Shown here: positions 46,003-58,016 of the stretch, in pieces
How positions within the stretch are numbered: position 1 is the first letter of the stretch
Layout: each line of letters opens with the position of its first letter
Origin: Gloeophyllum trabeum ATCC 11539
Lineage: Eukaryota > Basidiomycota > Agaricomycetes > Gloeophyllales > Gloeophyllaceae
Length of the DNA: 64,000 nt
Reading direction: 5' to 3'
Assembly: GCF_000344685.1 (NCBI RefSeq)
Contig: NW_006920417.1
Location: 1,400,193 to 1,464,192, forward strand
Notes under the pieces: generated by a model
What the model saw: only the letters and a program-made list of their open reading frames with translations
Databases searched by the model: none
Told to the model about the DNA's origin: nothing
Translations under genes and position numbers: made by a program

Positions 46003-46219
46003 TACCCAAGGAATTGACATACCGGAGGCGCGGGAAAAACATATACGGAGTCGTCCGGGCCAAGTCACCGCGTGGACCGCCGGATGTGGTCGGATCTTCG
46101 GGCCCGAACGGCCTCCCGCTCCCCCTTACTTAGAAGCTTAACACTTATACTTCGCAAAGCAGACTGCTTGCTCTCGACCATCAACCTGCAGAATTTCCAA
46201 CACATTTTCGACGACGTAT

Positions 46220-48712
46220 ATGACAACGACGGGAACGTTTGTCCAAGAATCCCAATGGCCCTTCCATTCCAGCGTCTTCGACGGTCTACCCACGCCTTCG
46301 AATTCCCGCCCTGAATTACCGAAGATCTATACTGTCGACCAAGTCGAGCGGGGGGATCGGTCACAAGACAAAAATGCTACGATTGTCGACCCGGAGCAAG
46401 AGCTTTCACAGCAACTGCTGTCTGCGGGCCCCGCAGTACACCCGAGAGTCGCCTCGGCGCCTGAATGCGCGGTAGAGCCTCTACCCATTACTGCTTCACC
46501 CGTTTCCATGTCTTTTTCCGAGGGCAGCACAGGTATGTCGCCTGCTGCCATGTTCTTATCGGCTTTCAGCCCCTCGACGTCGGTCTCGAGCGCACGCTCG
46601 AGTCTGCCAGACGACGAAGGACAGGAGGTTGGCGGGTACACTCTAGGTCCTATCATAGGCCACGGAGGTTTCTCGACCATCAGAAAAGCGTCCTCTATCA
46701 CCGGCGGCACCGTCGCCGTCAAGATCGTACGCCGCTCAGACGTCGCCCGACAAGAAAATCCGACGCTCGTCCGTAAAAGATTGAGCAACGAAGAGTCGAT
46801 CTGGTCGAGCCTCTGCCATGAGCATATCCTGCCCCTTTTCTCCGCAGTGCACACCGCGTACGCCGATTTCTTTGTCACGCTCTACTGTCCCGCGGGCACG
46901 TTGTTTGACATCCTGCAGCGGGAGAGTGCGGAGGGGCGGGGACTGGCGCAGGACGACGCAGGAATGATGTTCAGGCAGGTGGTCAGAGGCTTGAGGTACC
47001 TGCACGAGGTGGCGGGGCTCGTGCACCGGGATATCAAGCTTGAGAATGTGCTTGTCGATGACATGGGTGTATGCAAGATCGGTGACTTTGGCATGACTGC
47101 AAAGATTGGCGAGTTAGACGACGAGACTTCGAGTGAGGATGAGGGCGTGGACGAGGTGAACGAGCAGTACCAGCGGCAACGCGCGCATTCTTCGCTCCGT
47201 CAGAGCAAGCCGGGCTTGCCTCCTCACCTTCTCCGGCACCATAGTGGACCCAGGTATCGCAATTCGTCCCCTCTCCCGTCATCTTCTCCCTATCCTGCAG
47301 AAGTCACAAAACAGCCAGAAGTCTTCAACCCTGGGTCGCTCCCATACGCTTCTCCCGAGTTACTTCTACCGCACTCAGCTCCTCTCAGACCGCACCCAGC
47401 ACAAGATATGTGGGCACTCGGTGTCTTACTTTACGCTCTACTGACCGGACGCCTACCGTTCATGGACTCGTTCGAGCCCCGCCTACAAATGAAGATTTTA
47501 CATGGTACGTACGGGTGTATCTGGAGCAGTTGGCGCTGAGATTTTACTTCGATTTCATGAATAGGTGTATACGACATGCCCTCGGGCATCGGACGCGGCG
47601 CCGAGCAGGTGCTGCAGGGCTGCCTTGAGCGATCCGTGTCTAACCGATGGACGATTGCGATGGTCGACGATGTCGCCTGGGGCGTTGGTTGGGGTGCCGC
47701 CGGGGACGACGTTACTCCCTCTACAGAAGAGGTCTGTGCAGCTGAGATGGAGCGGACGGCATCGAAGTCGAAGTCGCGCTCGCGGTCCCACTCTCGCCCA
47801 GCTGACTTGCATCGCTCGAATGTGCCTACGCCGCTCAGTCGGCGGTCAGATCGGTCGGTATCCCGCGCACGCCAAGGACTGTCACCTTCGAGCGGAGCAG
47901 AAGCGATCAGTCGTAGCACCTCGCGCTCTTCGACGTCAGGACAGTCTCGCGGGATACGTTCACCATCATTTTCCGCTCTTACCAAGGCGATCCTCAGTCC
48001 TGCTTCATCCAATGATACCGTCTCATCTAATGCATCATTGACTTCGTCGGCCCCTGGCTTGCACGGTGATTCTGCGCTATTGACGTCCCCACCCTTGTCG
48101 CCCGAGCCATTGCACGAGCGGGGCAGGAGACCCCGTTGCGACTCCATTCAGTACGCCACCTTCCAACAGTTAGATTCTTCATCACGGTCTCCGAGCCCTA
48201 GTGTTATCCCTATCACGCCAGTCGACATGGTTGGCACGTCCGGCAAGCGGGAAGATACCTCCCGAGGACGTAAAGCCTCCAGGAGATTCGCGCCGTCCCC
48301 TCTAGGGTTGGACATCCGCACCGGCGTGGACTTGGGCGAAGCTACGAGCCTGGATGTCGTCCACGAAACCCGGCCGTGGTTCGCAAGTCCAGATGGATTG
48401 CAGCCGCGGACACGTAGCCAAGGGCCAGAGACTTCCCTGCTGTGGCATGATGAGCAGCCCGTGCATCGTAGCCGCAGCGAGAGTAGCCAGCGCGCGAGCA
48501 AGACGGGCAGGAGGTCGGATAGCATGCCTCCGTCAGGAAATCAGCCCTGGTCGTTGATGGTCCCCGGGTCGGGCGGTGCGGGGACCCCCACAGTCAAGTT
48601 CTCGCTGTCCCAGGGGGTGGGCGAGTTCGTGCATACGCCTACGCTCATTACGATGAAGCCCTCTGGGAGGAGCAAGAGTCTCGGGCCCGGTCGCAGCTAT
48701 CGGATGGCATGA
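46220..48712 (+). CDS. serine/threonine protein kinase, CAMK-like
   Basis: Two exons: 46220 to about 47504 and from about 47565 to 48712. A Ser-rich N-terminus of about 135 residues precedes a kinase domain: GYTLGPIIGHGGFSTIRKA (glycine loop), TVAVKIVRR (ATP lysine), GLRYLHEVAGLVHRDIKLEN (catalytic loop HRD), VCKIGDFGMTAKI (DFG), LPYASPELLLP (APE equivalent) and AQDMWALGVLLYALLTGRLP. A long insert (DDETSSEDEGVDEVNEQYQR and more) separates DFG from the SPE. The C-terminal half is Ser/Arg-rich with many SRS and SPS sites and probably disordered. It fits the CAMK group but I cannot place the subfamily. The substrate is unknown. Confidence 0.88.
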
Positions 48713-49123
48713 AGCAAGTGACAAGGAAGTCAAGTTAAAAATTCATGGCCTTGTGCAAAAAATTGATCGAACTTTTCCCTCGATGGTTTTGCCCTTTGTC
48801 GGGCGCACGTTCGCGGAGCAGGATACCATCAGTCGTGCGGATCGCGTATTTAAGCACCATATTGTAGTACGTTTTACGTGTTTGTACCTATACCCATGCA
48901 TCATACGCCCACGTTCTGTACTTATCGCACCGTTTTCGTTGTAATTGTACTGTAGTATGTAGCTCACCTTCTATGCAGTGTGTAGGATATAGTAGTATAA
49001 TAGTATTCAGTTCAGGGTTCAGGATTTGGGGGGCGAATAAATATTGCAGAGCAAAGAGACCGACAATGTGGCAAATACAAGGGGACAAGCAAGACTTTCG
49101 ACAGACACGGTGGCGCTCGTGCA
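48713..49123. other. intergenic, convergent
   Basis: 411 bp, AT-rich, between the 3' ends of the kinase and the Ssr4-like gene. Probably two 3' UTRs. No gene seen. Confidence 0.45.
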
Positions 49124-50359
49124 TCATGCCTCAGCATGTTCACCTGCACTTTCCATAGAGACGTCCCCTTCGAACGAGGGTCTACTGATCTCTTTTTGCT
49201 TTAGCTCTTCTACTTCCGCCACGAGCTTGGCCTGTCAACCGTTACGCTAAGCTGTGTGACAGAAAAGGGCCACAACGTACCGCTTTCTCTTCCAGCTCCG
49301 ACTTGGTGAAGAGAGCAGAATACGAAGGAGGCGGCGGTGGTGTCTTTTTCTCGCCAAAGGCAGCGTACATGAACACCTCGTTCATCAACTCGTGATTCCT
49401 GCGGTATCGAGCCAGAGCCAGCGCCCGTGTGGAGATTTGATCCCCTTCGTCTACAGAGGAATTGGTTACCAGCCGAAAGTGACGCCGAACCTCGTACCTC
49501 CTGAGTCATCATCCTCAACCCGTACAGGCGGCGGCCTTCCGCCGGCCAAAGCAGCCGTCGGTTCCCGCGCGCCCCTCCCCTCGAGTGCCTCCATGCGGCT
49601 GCGCTGTTGCGCGACGAGTGCCTGCGGGTTCGCGCCGGGTGGGATGCTGATGCCGCCCGCATAGTTCACGCCCGGCGCCGGGGCTGCCCCAGGCGGGTAG
49701 GCTGGCTGCCGCATCTTCTCGCCCGCGACGTACATGTTGGGCTCGGTGATCGTTCGTAGGGGGTACGCACGGACGGGTTGGGACACGAGCGACGGGTTGA
49801 CAGCTAGGCAGAGTGAGCCGGGTGGACCAGGGAAGGCGGACGCAACGCACGCATGGACGGCCCGCGGGTGTAATGTACAATGCAGAGCCCTGGGTTCCCG
49901 CCGCGCTGTAGGCGGTAGCGTCTCCGCAGGCGCGACGCGACGTGTTCACCCGAGTTGGGAATGAACCCGTATTTGATCTCGACCAGTTCCAGCTCCTGCT
50001 ACGCATCAGTTTGTGCGCTAAAGACGCGAATGGTGTGGACTGACGCGACCTGGCCCCGCCGGCATGACCACCTTCGACTCGGTGTCCTGGTACCGAATCC
50101 CGTCATTGGGAAACACCGCTGGGTTCGGCATGTAAATCAGGAAGACTTGACCGTCTAACTAGCAGAGGTGTCAGCATTTGGCAAACGTCTGTTCAGCTCC
50201 AAGCAGACCTTGTGGCCGGTCGATGTACCCCCAGCTAAACGGCATTCGTTCCGCCAAAGATATCGACTTGAGCAACATCGCCAAAGCGGTTTCAATCGTC
50301 AGGTTTACATGAATCCCTAGATTTTCTGGATAGCGTAGGACGGCACCGTCTGCCTGCAT
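49124..50359 (-). CDS. ssr4: SWI/SNF and RSC complex subunit Ssr4-like
   Basis: The minus-strand ATG at 50359 (or 50413) begins QADGAVLRYPENLGIHVNL, then TALAMLLKSISLAERMPFSWG, YIDRPQG, DGQVFLIYMPNPAVFPNDGI, ELVEIKYGFIPNSGEHVASR, LRRRYRLQ and GLCIVHYTRGP. These match the N-terminal domain of fungal Ssr4, a subunit shared by the SWI/SNF and RSC nucleosome remodellers in fission yeast. The later part is Pro/Gly-rich (AYPPGAAPAPGVNYAGG), then after an intron donor near 49495 continues GDEGDQISTRALALARYRRN, HELMNEVFMYAAFGEKK and a Glu-rich coiled end. Acts in the nucleus. About five introns, not all placed with certainty. Confidence 0.8.
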
Positions 50360-50803
50360 GGTGGTAGGAGGAAAGGAGGGACTTAGACGCGGCGTGGCCT
50401 GAATCAGCCACATTCGCTTGCTTTCCTTCCGCCATCATTATCCTATTGCTTGTTCTACTCTAAGCGACTTTGTCTGAGAATGCCGGCGTTTGAGTATCAA
50501 TATTATTGTCGCCCCTTCTTTCTCATCGTTGGAACGTACTGGAGAGCGGACTACCTCAGTTTAGCAGGCGACATCACTGGGTCCGACTCTGAGTCTCAGC
50601 AACGAGGTTTGACTCTGAATCGCACTCGGACTTGGAACGCCCGCTGCAATTCGTTTATGAAATGAGAAATGATGGCTGAACCTTGTTTCTGGGCGATTAA
50701 GGACACGTTGCTCATGCAGACGCTGAGGTAGGCGCCCTGGAGGTCGGAGCTGGGAGGGTACAAAAGCCAGGATGCTCTGTATTTTGCACACAAAAAGCCC
50801 ATC
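50360..50803. promoter_or_regulatory. divergent intergenic, Ssr4-like / AAA ATPase 1
   Basis: 444 bp between two start codons. No gene or clear repeat. It should hold both promoters. Confidence 0.4.
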
Positions 50804-53800
50804 ATGTCGCTCATCTCAACCATATTAACTTCTACTATTTCCGTTCTCTTGACCCATTGGCTAATCCGTGTATATGGGTCTTACACGTGGATTTCAGCAG
50901 CCAGGGGCAATGACATTGAGCAGCAGAATCAAGTCGCAGCAAACACTCAGGACAATGTCGAATGGTCTCAAAATGAAGAATCGCCGGATGAGCAACTGGT
51001 CTCGGACGATCCAGGAGAGTCCGCGGAGCCTGAGAAGCAAGTTTCCACATCTCACTATCTGAAGAGAGATCAGTTATGGTATGACCGTCGCAGCGAGTCT
51101 CCCCAAACGCTCTGGTGTGACATTTATTGCGACAGGTCTGAGTCCAAGTGGCTGTGGATACCTTTCGAAAGAGGGGAGTTACCAGCCTCGCCACCACGCT
51201 CGGATATACACAACTACTTCTACGTCAATCGGCGTTACCGTACTATCTCAGGTAGGAGATGCGACATCTAGTCTCGTGTCAGACTGACTTCGCTATATAG
51301 CCAAGCCCACCACAGTCATCAGTGATTTCAGTTCTATTCTAACATCGTTCCTCAGGTGCCGTAAAGTAGATGACATGATTGTCAGTCCCTTACTTACGAA
51401 TTATCCCGACAGACAGCACATAGGCGACGAATTTTTCTACGATGATGTTACATACGACCTGGAGAAATTCTTCCCTGAACTGAAGAAACTGCACGAAGAG
51501 TTGGAGGGTGTACAGTCTATTCTCGGCTCAACCGAGGCTACTGCAGATCAAACACGAGATGCAGCGCGTGACGTAGGTGCTACCGATGCTGAATATGGTG
51601 CGCCCCTTGCTTCCAATTTTGCCTTGGAAGTGAAACCCACTTGCTAGTCATTTTAGGTCACCTTGGAGATGATGTTATCAAGCAGTACCTCGCTGACGTA
51701 GTCGAGCAAGTCGGAGTGCTACTGACGTATCTGGATGAAGAATTCCAACCTACGTACGTCTAATTCGAACCCGGTCTAATCGAATGTCTTCCTAAGGTTC
51801 CTTCCAGCGCAGATCGACTTGCGCTGCTGTTGTCGTATGGTCAAATCGAATGGGACCTCCTCATTTACTATTTCCAGCCAAAGTCGACTTACTCTGCGGA
51901 ACAAGAAGACAAGGTAAGCGACTTCCGTGCAGGCTACTCCCTTCTCACACTTCACACTTGCAATGCCGTAGATTGCCTTTGTTTTGACCAACCGGTATTA
52001 CGAAATGTGAGTAGGACATGTATTAGTCTACACATGCTAAGCGAGGGCAATGGGCAGGAGCTCGTCAAACCCGTACTTCCAGCTGGAAGGTGAAGGCTGG
52101 ATGTGGGATGGGTCCAGCTACGTCCAGTACAGCCTTTCCCGTACGATTTACCAGTACAAGGTTTGTTCGGCATCTCTTACATTTATCCTCACTAAGAATG
52201 TACAGGGCACGAAAGATTTAGATGCCCTTCCCTGCATGTCGTTGACCGTGGAGCTGCAGGACAAGCTGCGAGGTAGGCAGGTTGTGCCATTTATTGCATT
52301 TAGTAGAGCGTGACTGCGGGATAGAACGCGGCCGTCTGTATACTTCATACTCTGGCATGCATTATAGAACATGTGAGTGGGTTGTCTGTTGCCCGCACCG
52401 CTGATTGACAGTCCGTAGACTTCAAAGTACGTTCTGTCGCTATCACGGAAGGACTATCCTAGAATGGTTGTGTAGGATCGGGTCATAGTCGACAAAAAGG
52501 CGTTTGATAATACGAGCGGATACATCGCTGACCCGTGAGTCTTTATGGTCCCTCCTCGGTAACGGTGGTCCTGACCCTTCCTGTCCAAGCGAATTCGTGA
52601 TACCCGAACTGGATGAGGACAAACTGCATCTTTTGCCTCCGACAGTGTATGGATTCAATCTGAGCCAGAAGGTGACGGCAATAACACGTCAGTATCCTTG
52701 TATTGACCTCCGGTATTGCAGAGCTGGACCAGCTTCCACATTGAACATCTCGCGCCCGTTATCTTTGATGAGAATGCCTGGGATCATCTAGTCCTAGATC
52801 CGGATACAAAGGTATGAATACACTGATGAGTTTGTGTGTGCCCCAGTTATCGATCGAAAATTATAACTCTTTTAGGCGCTCATCAAAGGCCTCGTGGAGG
52901 TTACACGGAACGTAAATTCCACGAGGAAGATCATATCCGACGTTATATCGGGCAAAGGAGGCGGTTTAGTGAGCTATGCTGAACCAGTTTGTTGATTAGA
53001 TCTCCACTGAACCAACCCAGATTGCTGTCCTGCACGGCCCTCCTGGAACAGGCAAGACGTTGACCGCAGAGGCAGTGGCAGAATATTTGCGTCGACCCCT
53101 CTACATGGTCGGGTCTTCGGAGTTGCCGTCGTCGCCTTCTGGTTTGGAGTATAGCCTGCAAGGCATCCTGCAGGTAAGCGCTATGAATTCTCAAATTGCA
53201 TAGTCGCTAGTTCTAACGTTGTATTCTCCTTCTTAAAGCTTGCCACCGCATGGGATGCCGTGCTATTGATAGATGAAGCCGATGTATGTGCTCGATTCTG
53301 TCGGCGATCAACAACATTGAAACCTTGTACAGGTGTATCTGGAGCAGAGAAGTTTACACGAGGTGATACTGTAGCAGCCGTGCTACGCAGCAGTCTACTG
53401 AGTCTCGTCCTCAGCTTGACCGTAATGCCATTGTATCTGTGGCGCTGCGTGTACTTGAGTATCACCGGGGTGTTCTATTCCTGACTACTAATAGGATCAA
53501 GAGCTTCGACGACGCCTTCTTGTCTCGGTTTTCCATAGGCACGTAGACGATCTCTCCAATTATGTACTGATACTCAACTTTAGTCAGGTATCAAATATCC
53601 TGAGCTCGATCAAGATGCTCGACGAATCGTTTGGCGTAAATTTTTCGAGCTAGCCGGGATAGCGACCAACACCTCAGAGCAGAGCAGGGCTTCAAGTGAC
53701 TCGGAACTCGTCGAGGTGTCCCCGTCGGCAGCAGAGAGCTATGCTATTTCTTCCGAAGATATAGAAGAGCTGTCGCAAAAGCCTTTCAATGGTAGGTCAT

Positions 53801-54046
53801 CGTGTGTACTACAGCATCCTCAATTTTACATCTAAACGCGTGATCAGGACGCACTATCAAAAATCTGGTCCGCACGTCCCAGGCACTTGCACTAGCATCG
53901 TACGTGCCCTCTGACTATGTCACGGTGTCTATTCATTAACCACCAGCTCATCCTTCAGGAATGAGCGCTTATCTATCGAGCACATCAGGGTCGTAGTAAG
54001 GGCTTCAGAGAAGTTTCTCGACGAATTTGCCAACGCCAAAGCTTGA
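50804..54046 (+). CDS. membrane-anchored AAA ATPase, tandem copy 1
   Basis: The ATG at 50804 gives a hydrophobic segment (LISTILTSTISVLLTHWLI) that could anchor the protein, then an acidic linker. A large N-terminal domain follows (YDLEKFFPELKKLHEELEG, LLSYGQIEWDLLIYYFQP, WMWDGSSYVQYSLSRTIYQY, ERGRLYTSYSGMHYRTYFKD), typical of fungal AAA proteins with a DUF7025-like N-domain. The ATPase shows GGGLIAVLHGPPGTGKTLTA (Walker A), WDAVLLIDEADVYLEQRSLH (Walker B), RVLEYHRGVLFLTTNRIKSF and FLSRFSIGIKYPEL (sensor 1 and arginine fingers), with PFNGRTIKNLVRTSQALALA at the end. An 8-nt microexon (52419-52426) and a GC-AG intron (53539-53587) are inferred. Function unknown: probably a protein remodeller. 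About 15 introns. Confidence 0.87.
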
Positions 54047-54328
54047 CGCTCAAATGTTTGTGGTCTGCGGACATTCGTCCCTCAGCCTGTATGTGGTATC
54101 GTCATTGTGTGTACGACTTAGGGTCTGGATGGAATTGGCAATAGCCTTTGTATATTTTCGGAGCCGCGCTTTCATAGTCCTGTACATGGAATGACATGGA
54201 TCCCCTATTCGGATAGCCCCATTCCAGTCATTTTGGTTCAGAGTTCGATGGTCGTGTGCTGTGTATCGAGCGCCTTCAGATCTTTATAAAGCTCGTAGGG
54301 TTTGGCATATCGACTCCAGGCTGCTACA

Positions 54329-57300
54329 ATGACTTCGAGGCAGATAGTCCCGATTTTCCTTGCGGTTGCACTTTCAGGTCTTCTTGTTCCTTGGGCATAT
54401 TATCATAGACCGCCCTTTGGACCCTTCAGCCAATCTAGCACGAACGACGAGGAAGACGGCGAGGACAACGGCGAGGACGATGGCGAGGAAGACAACACAC
54501 CTAGTCATGCACGCTCAACGGGAGAAGGTATGAGATATGCAACGGTCGTGCTGCGGTGACGTTTGACCTAATATTTTTAGGGTCTATGAAGCATTACGTC
54601 CGCAGGGAGCAGATCTGGTAAGTTATACAATCGAAGATCAATATAGGTACCCTCCTGGTCCTCACATTTTCTCTGTTCTCAGGGATGATGAAATGGATGA
54701 ATGGGTGCCGTTTGACCCCAGTTCAGTGAAGCATCCCCCTGCCCCGACGCAGGCAGATCCACAGGGGTACTTCTACCTGAACCTTCGGAGAGAGGCCCCT
54801 CTCAGTGAGTAGCGGCGTTTCAGCCCAAGTTAAGCACAGCTGAAGGCGCTTACCTCGTAGACAAACCGAAGACGGTGCTCAGTAGTTTCAGTGATCACTT
54901 GAAGCAGTTGTTAAGGTATGCGTGGTCCTAATCCTTTTCCGAATGTCATGAAGACTTTTGCCCAACAGAGGCGTAATCGGAGATGAATTCTTCGATACAT
55001 CTCCAGAATATGTATTGGAGGATTTCTTCCCCCACCTCAAAGAACTGGGGAAACGCATGGATGTTATCCGCGCCCAGTTACTCAAGAAGGGCACTCTTGA
55101 AGAGATACTGCCTTAAACGCTCGTTCTATTGGTTTCGAAAAGAAAAATACCGGTGTGTTGCCTAGCCTGCCAGTGGGTTAGGATTAGACTAAGCGCGCGC
55201 GTAATAGACGGGTATAGCGGCCCTGTAGAGTTTCTCAGCACAGTCTTAAGACACGGTGATATCCTCATTGGATATTTGAACCAGGAGTTCGAGCCCACGT
55301 CCGTAGTCATCTCCAGTGATCTCTTGCATTGATCTGACTCGTATCACCGTGGCAGTGGTGAACGAATGGCCCTATCTCTTCCATTTGGTCAGATTGAATG
55401 GAGTCATCTGATATTCTATTTCCAGCCGGGTGAGGAATATCTGACATATGATCCAGATGACCCATCCAAACAGGTTAGGCTCATACATCATAACTCATAC
55501 CACGTTGATTAATATCGGATACCCCTAGATTGCCTTTATATTGACTTCCAGGAGTTATCAAGAGTGAGATTGAGTGCCTCTACTGTGCGATTAGCACTGA
55601 TGTACGGGTAATAGAGGCATTTCTGGAAAGCCATACTTAGCTCTCAACGGAACCGCCTACGAATGGGATGGGTTGCAGTATAGTACATACTGCATCAGAA
55701 GGAGACTGGAACAGTACAAGGTCTATCCGCCTAGTTATCCTTACAAGAAACCTCTCTGTTGAAGGTTAACCTTTCAAGGGATCGGTGGACCTCGATGCCT
55801 TAGATTGTACTGCATTAACTGCGGGGGAAAGGCATGAACTTCTAGGTAGGTGTGCCCTCAATATCTCACGTAACCCAAGACCCTTGCAGAGAGAGGGAAG
55901 ACATATGTTTCCCTAACGGGAGTTCACTATAAAACATGTGAGAGCATCGTTGATTGTCGATTGCTTATGGAACCGAGTTAATATTTGCTGATTCAGATAA
56001 AGGCGTAAGGCAACGGCTACTTCGAAAGACCTGACATGATGTGTTCATTGGTTCATCCTTCAGGATCGGGTAATAGTGGATCGACGAGCCTACGACAACA
56101 GGGATGGGTACCAAGCAGATCCGTGAGCGAGTTTCACAAGACTATTCAACGTGAAATCATTGCGACGATTGCGACGATCTCTAGCGACTGGATTGTTCCA
56201 GACTTTGATATGGAACGTCTCCACCTACTGCGGCCACATGTATTCGGCTTTAACCTGGTCCGCAAGGTTAGTACCATGATCTGTGACTATCATACGTATA
56301 ACTAACAGTAGCTGACACACAGAAATGAATGCCCTTCAACGTTGAGCTCGTAGGAGAAGTAAAGTTCGACGAGAAAGCTTGGGGTCACTTAGTGTTGGAT
56401 CCTAATATCAAGGTGCCGCATTCCCTGAATATTCAATAGCTATTGCTAACTGGTGGGATAGACTCTCATCAAAGGTCTCGTCGATGTCACACGCAATGCA
56501 AACTCAACCCGAAAGATCGTTTTCGACGTGATATCTGGTAAAGGGGGAGGATTGGTATGTGCCAGACTACCTCCCCAAGTAGTCGAGCTGAACATACACA
56601 CATATGCTTTGAACAACTATAGATAGCGGTTCTGCATGGTCCGCCCGGGACCGGAAAGACGCTAACCGCTGAAGCAGTGGCGGAGTACCTACAAAGACCG
56701 CTGTACATGGTTGGAGCATCGGAGTTATCGACAGATCCTGAGGACCTAGAGGACAACCTGCGTGGAATTCTCAGCGTAAGCCGGTTTAGCATTTGACCGG
56801 CTCCTCTCCGCCATCCTTTCCCTGTGCTAATAACTGTTACCATTCCAGCTGGCCACTGCTTAGGACGCAGTCCTGCTGATAGATGAGGCTGATGTCAGTG
56901 ATCCTTATTTCACGTCGTTGTGTAGGCCTATACTTATGTGATTCAGGTCTATCTGGAGCAAAAGAGTCTTCATGAGGTGAGCTTCAGGCTTTCGAACTCA
57001 GCATATAGAATATATAGTAAATCAAATGCTGTCAACCATAGCTGCAGCGCAACTCCTTAGTATCAGTGGCCCTTCGCGTCTTGGAGTACCATCGTGGAGT
57101 CTTGTTCCTTACTACGAACAGGATACAAAGCTTCGATGAAGCATTCCTCTCTAGGTTTTCAATTGGTATCAAGTATCCGGAGTTGGAGAAGGATGCTCGG
57201 AAAGCAGTTTGGAAGAAGTTCTTCGAATTGGCTGGGACGGACATATCTAAGAACGATAATACGGATGCCGTTCAAGGGATATCCGAAGGTGAACTGGATG

Positions 57301-57604
57301 AGCTATCCGCCAAACCATTCAATGGTGAGCCTTCATAGGCCGCCGTGCCCCCCCTTCCTCCCTATCTTCTGACCCCCGGATAGGCCGTACAATCAAGAAT
57401 CTCGTCCGGACTTCGCAAGCGCTTGCTCTGTCTGCGTATGTTCAACTCTTGCTTGTTGCTTGTTCAAGTTCTGGTCCCAGGCAATTGATCGTGTATATTT
57501 ATGGATATAGAAATGAACCCCTAACGATCGACCACGTCAACGTGGTCGTGCAAGCCTCCCAGAAATTCTTGGACGAATTCGCGCTGACACACGCCGCAGC
57601 GTGA
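54329..57604 (+). pseudogene. membrane-anchored AAA ATPase, tandem copy 2, with in-frame stops
   Basis: The ATG at 54329, after a TTTATAAAG box near 54286, opens a signal-anchor (IVPIFLAVALSGLLVPWAYY) and an acidic run built from near-repeats of GEDDGE. The layout follows copy 1: QIWDDEMDEWVPFDP, VLEDFFPHLKELGKRMD, FGQIEWSHLIFYFQPGEEY, AVLHGPPGTGKTLTAEAVAE (Walker A), DAVLLIDEADVYLEQKSLHE (Walker B), FLSRFSIGIKYPELEKDARK and a C-terminus ending LTHAAA at 57604. Two codons that are Trp in copy 1 are stops here: TGA at 56336-56338 and TAG at 56861-56863, just before Walker B. The N-terminal half around 55115 also does not splice cleanly. Probably a recently disabled duplicate of copy 1; a sequencing fault is less likely for two separate sites. 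Confidence 0.8.
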
Positions 57605-58016
57605 TGGTCCGAGAAGTGCAAGAAGTGATGATACGAGGAGGGACCGACTGGATTTGGGCAAGTATATAGAGAATCCTGGGTTATTTACATCCTGGTGTCG
57701 TGCATGTATTCTTCTATACCGTGACAGACATTCTGAATCGCGCCTCATGGCAAGTGAATGGTGTTTTAGCCATAATAGGAAGGAATATTACCATTCATGG
57801 GTTTGGCATCAACAATCTGTACTCTTCTGTACTTTGCAGCAGTGTGGAGTGCTCGCAGGTAATACATCTCCTTCGCACTTTTAAAACAACAATCCTAAAC
57901 ACAACCCTCGCCTTCTTATTCTACTTAAAACACTATCTTCGAGTCCCACACATTAACACTACACCGCCGTCTCTGAACTACGCAGGGGAGGGGGTCAAAC
58001 TGGCGAGAACGAGCTT
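57605..58016. other. intergenic, convergent
   Basis: 412 bp, AT-rich, between the AAA copy 2 and aldo-keto reductase 3' ends. No supported gene. Confidence 0.45.

Noticed and set aside
46327..46878. 183-codon minus-strand frame opposite the kinase
   Set aside because: Shadow of the kinase exon; no independent motif.
47431..48147. 238-codon minus-strand frame opposite the kinase C-terminus
   Set aside because: Shadow frame caused by the biased Ser/Arg codons of the kinase tail.
55100..55120. TAA after LEEILP in AAA copy 2 as a third inactivating stop
   Set aside because: An earlier donor (near 55055) could remove it by splicing, so I do not count it with the two clear stops.
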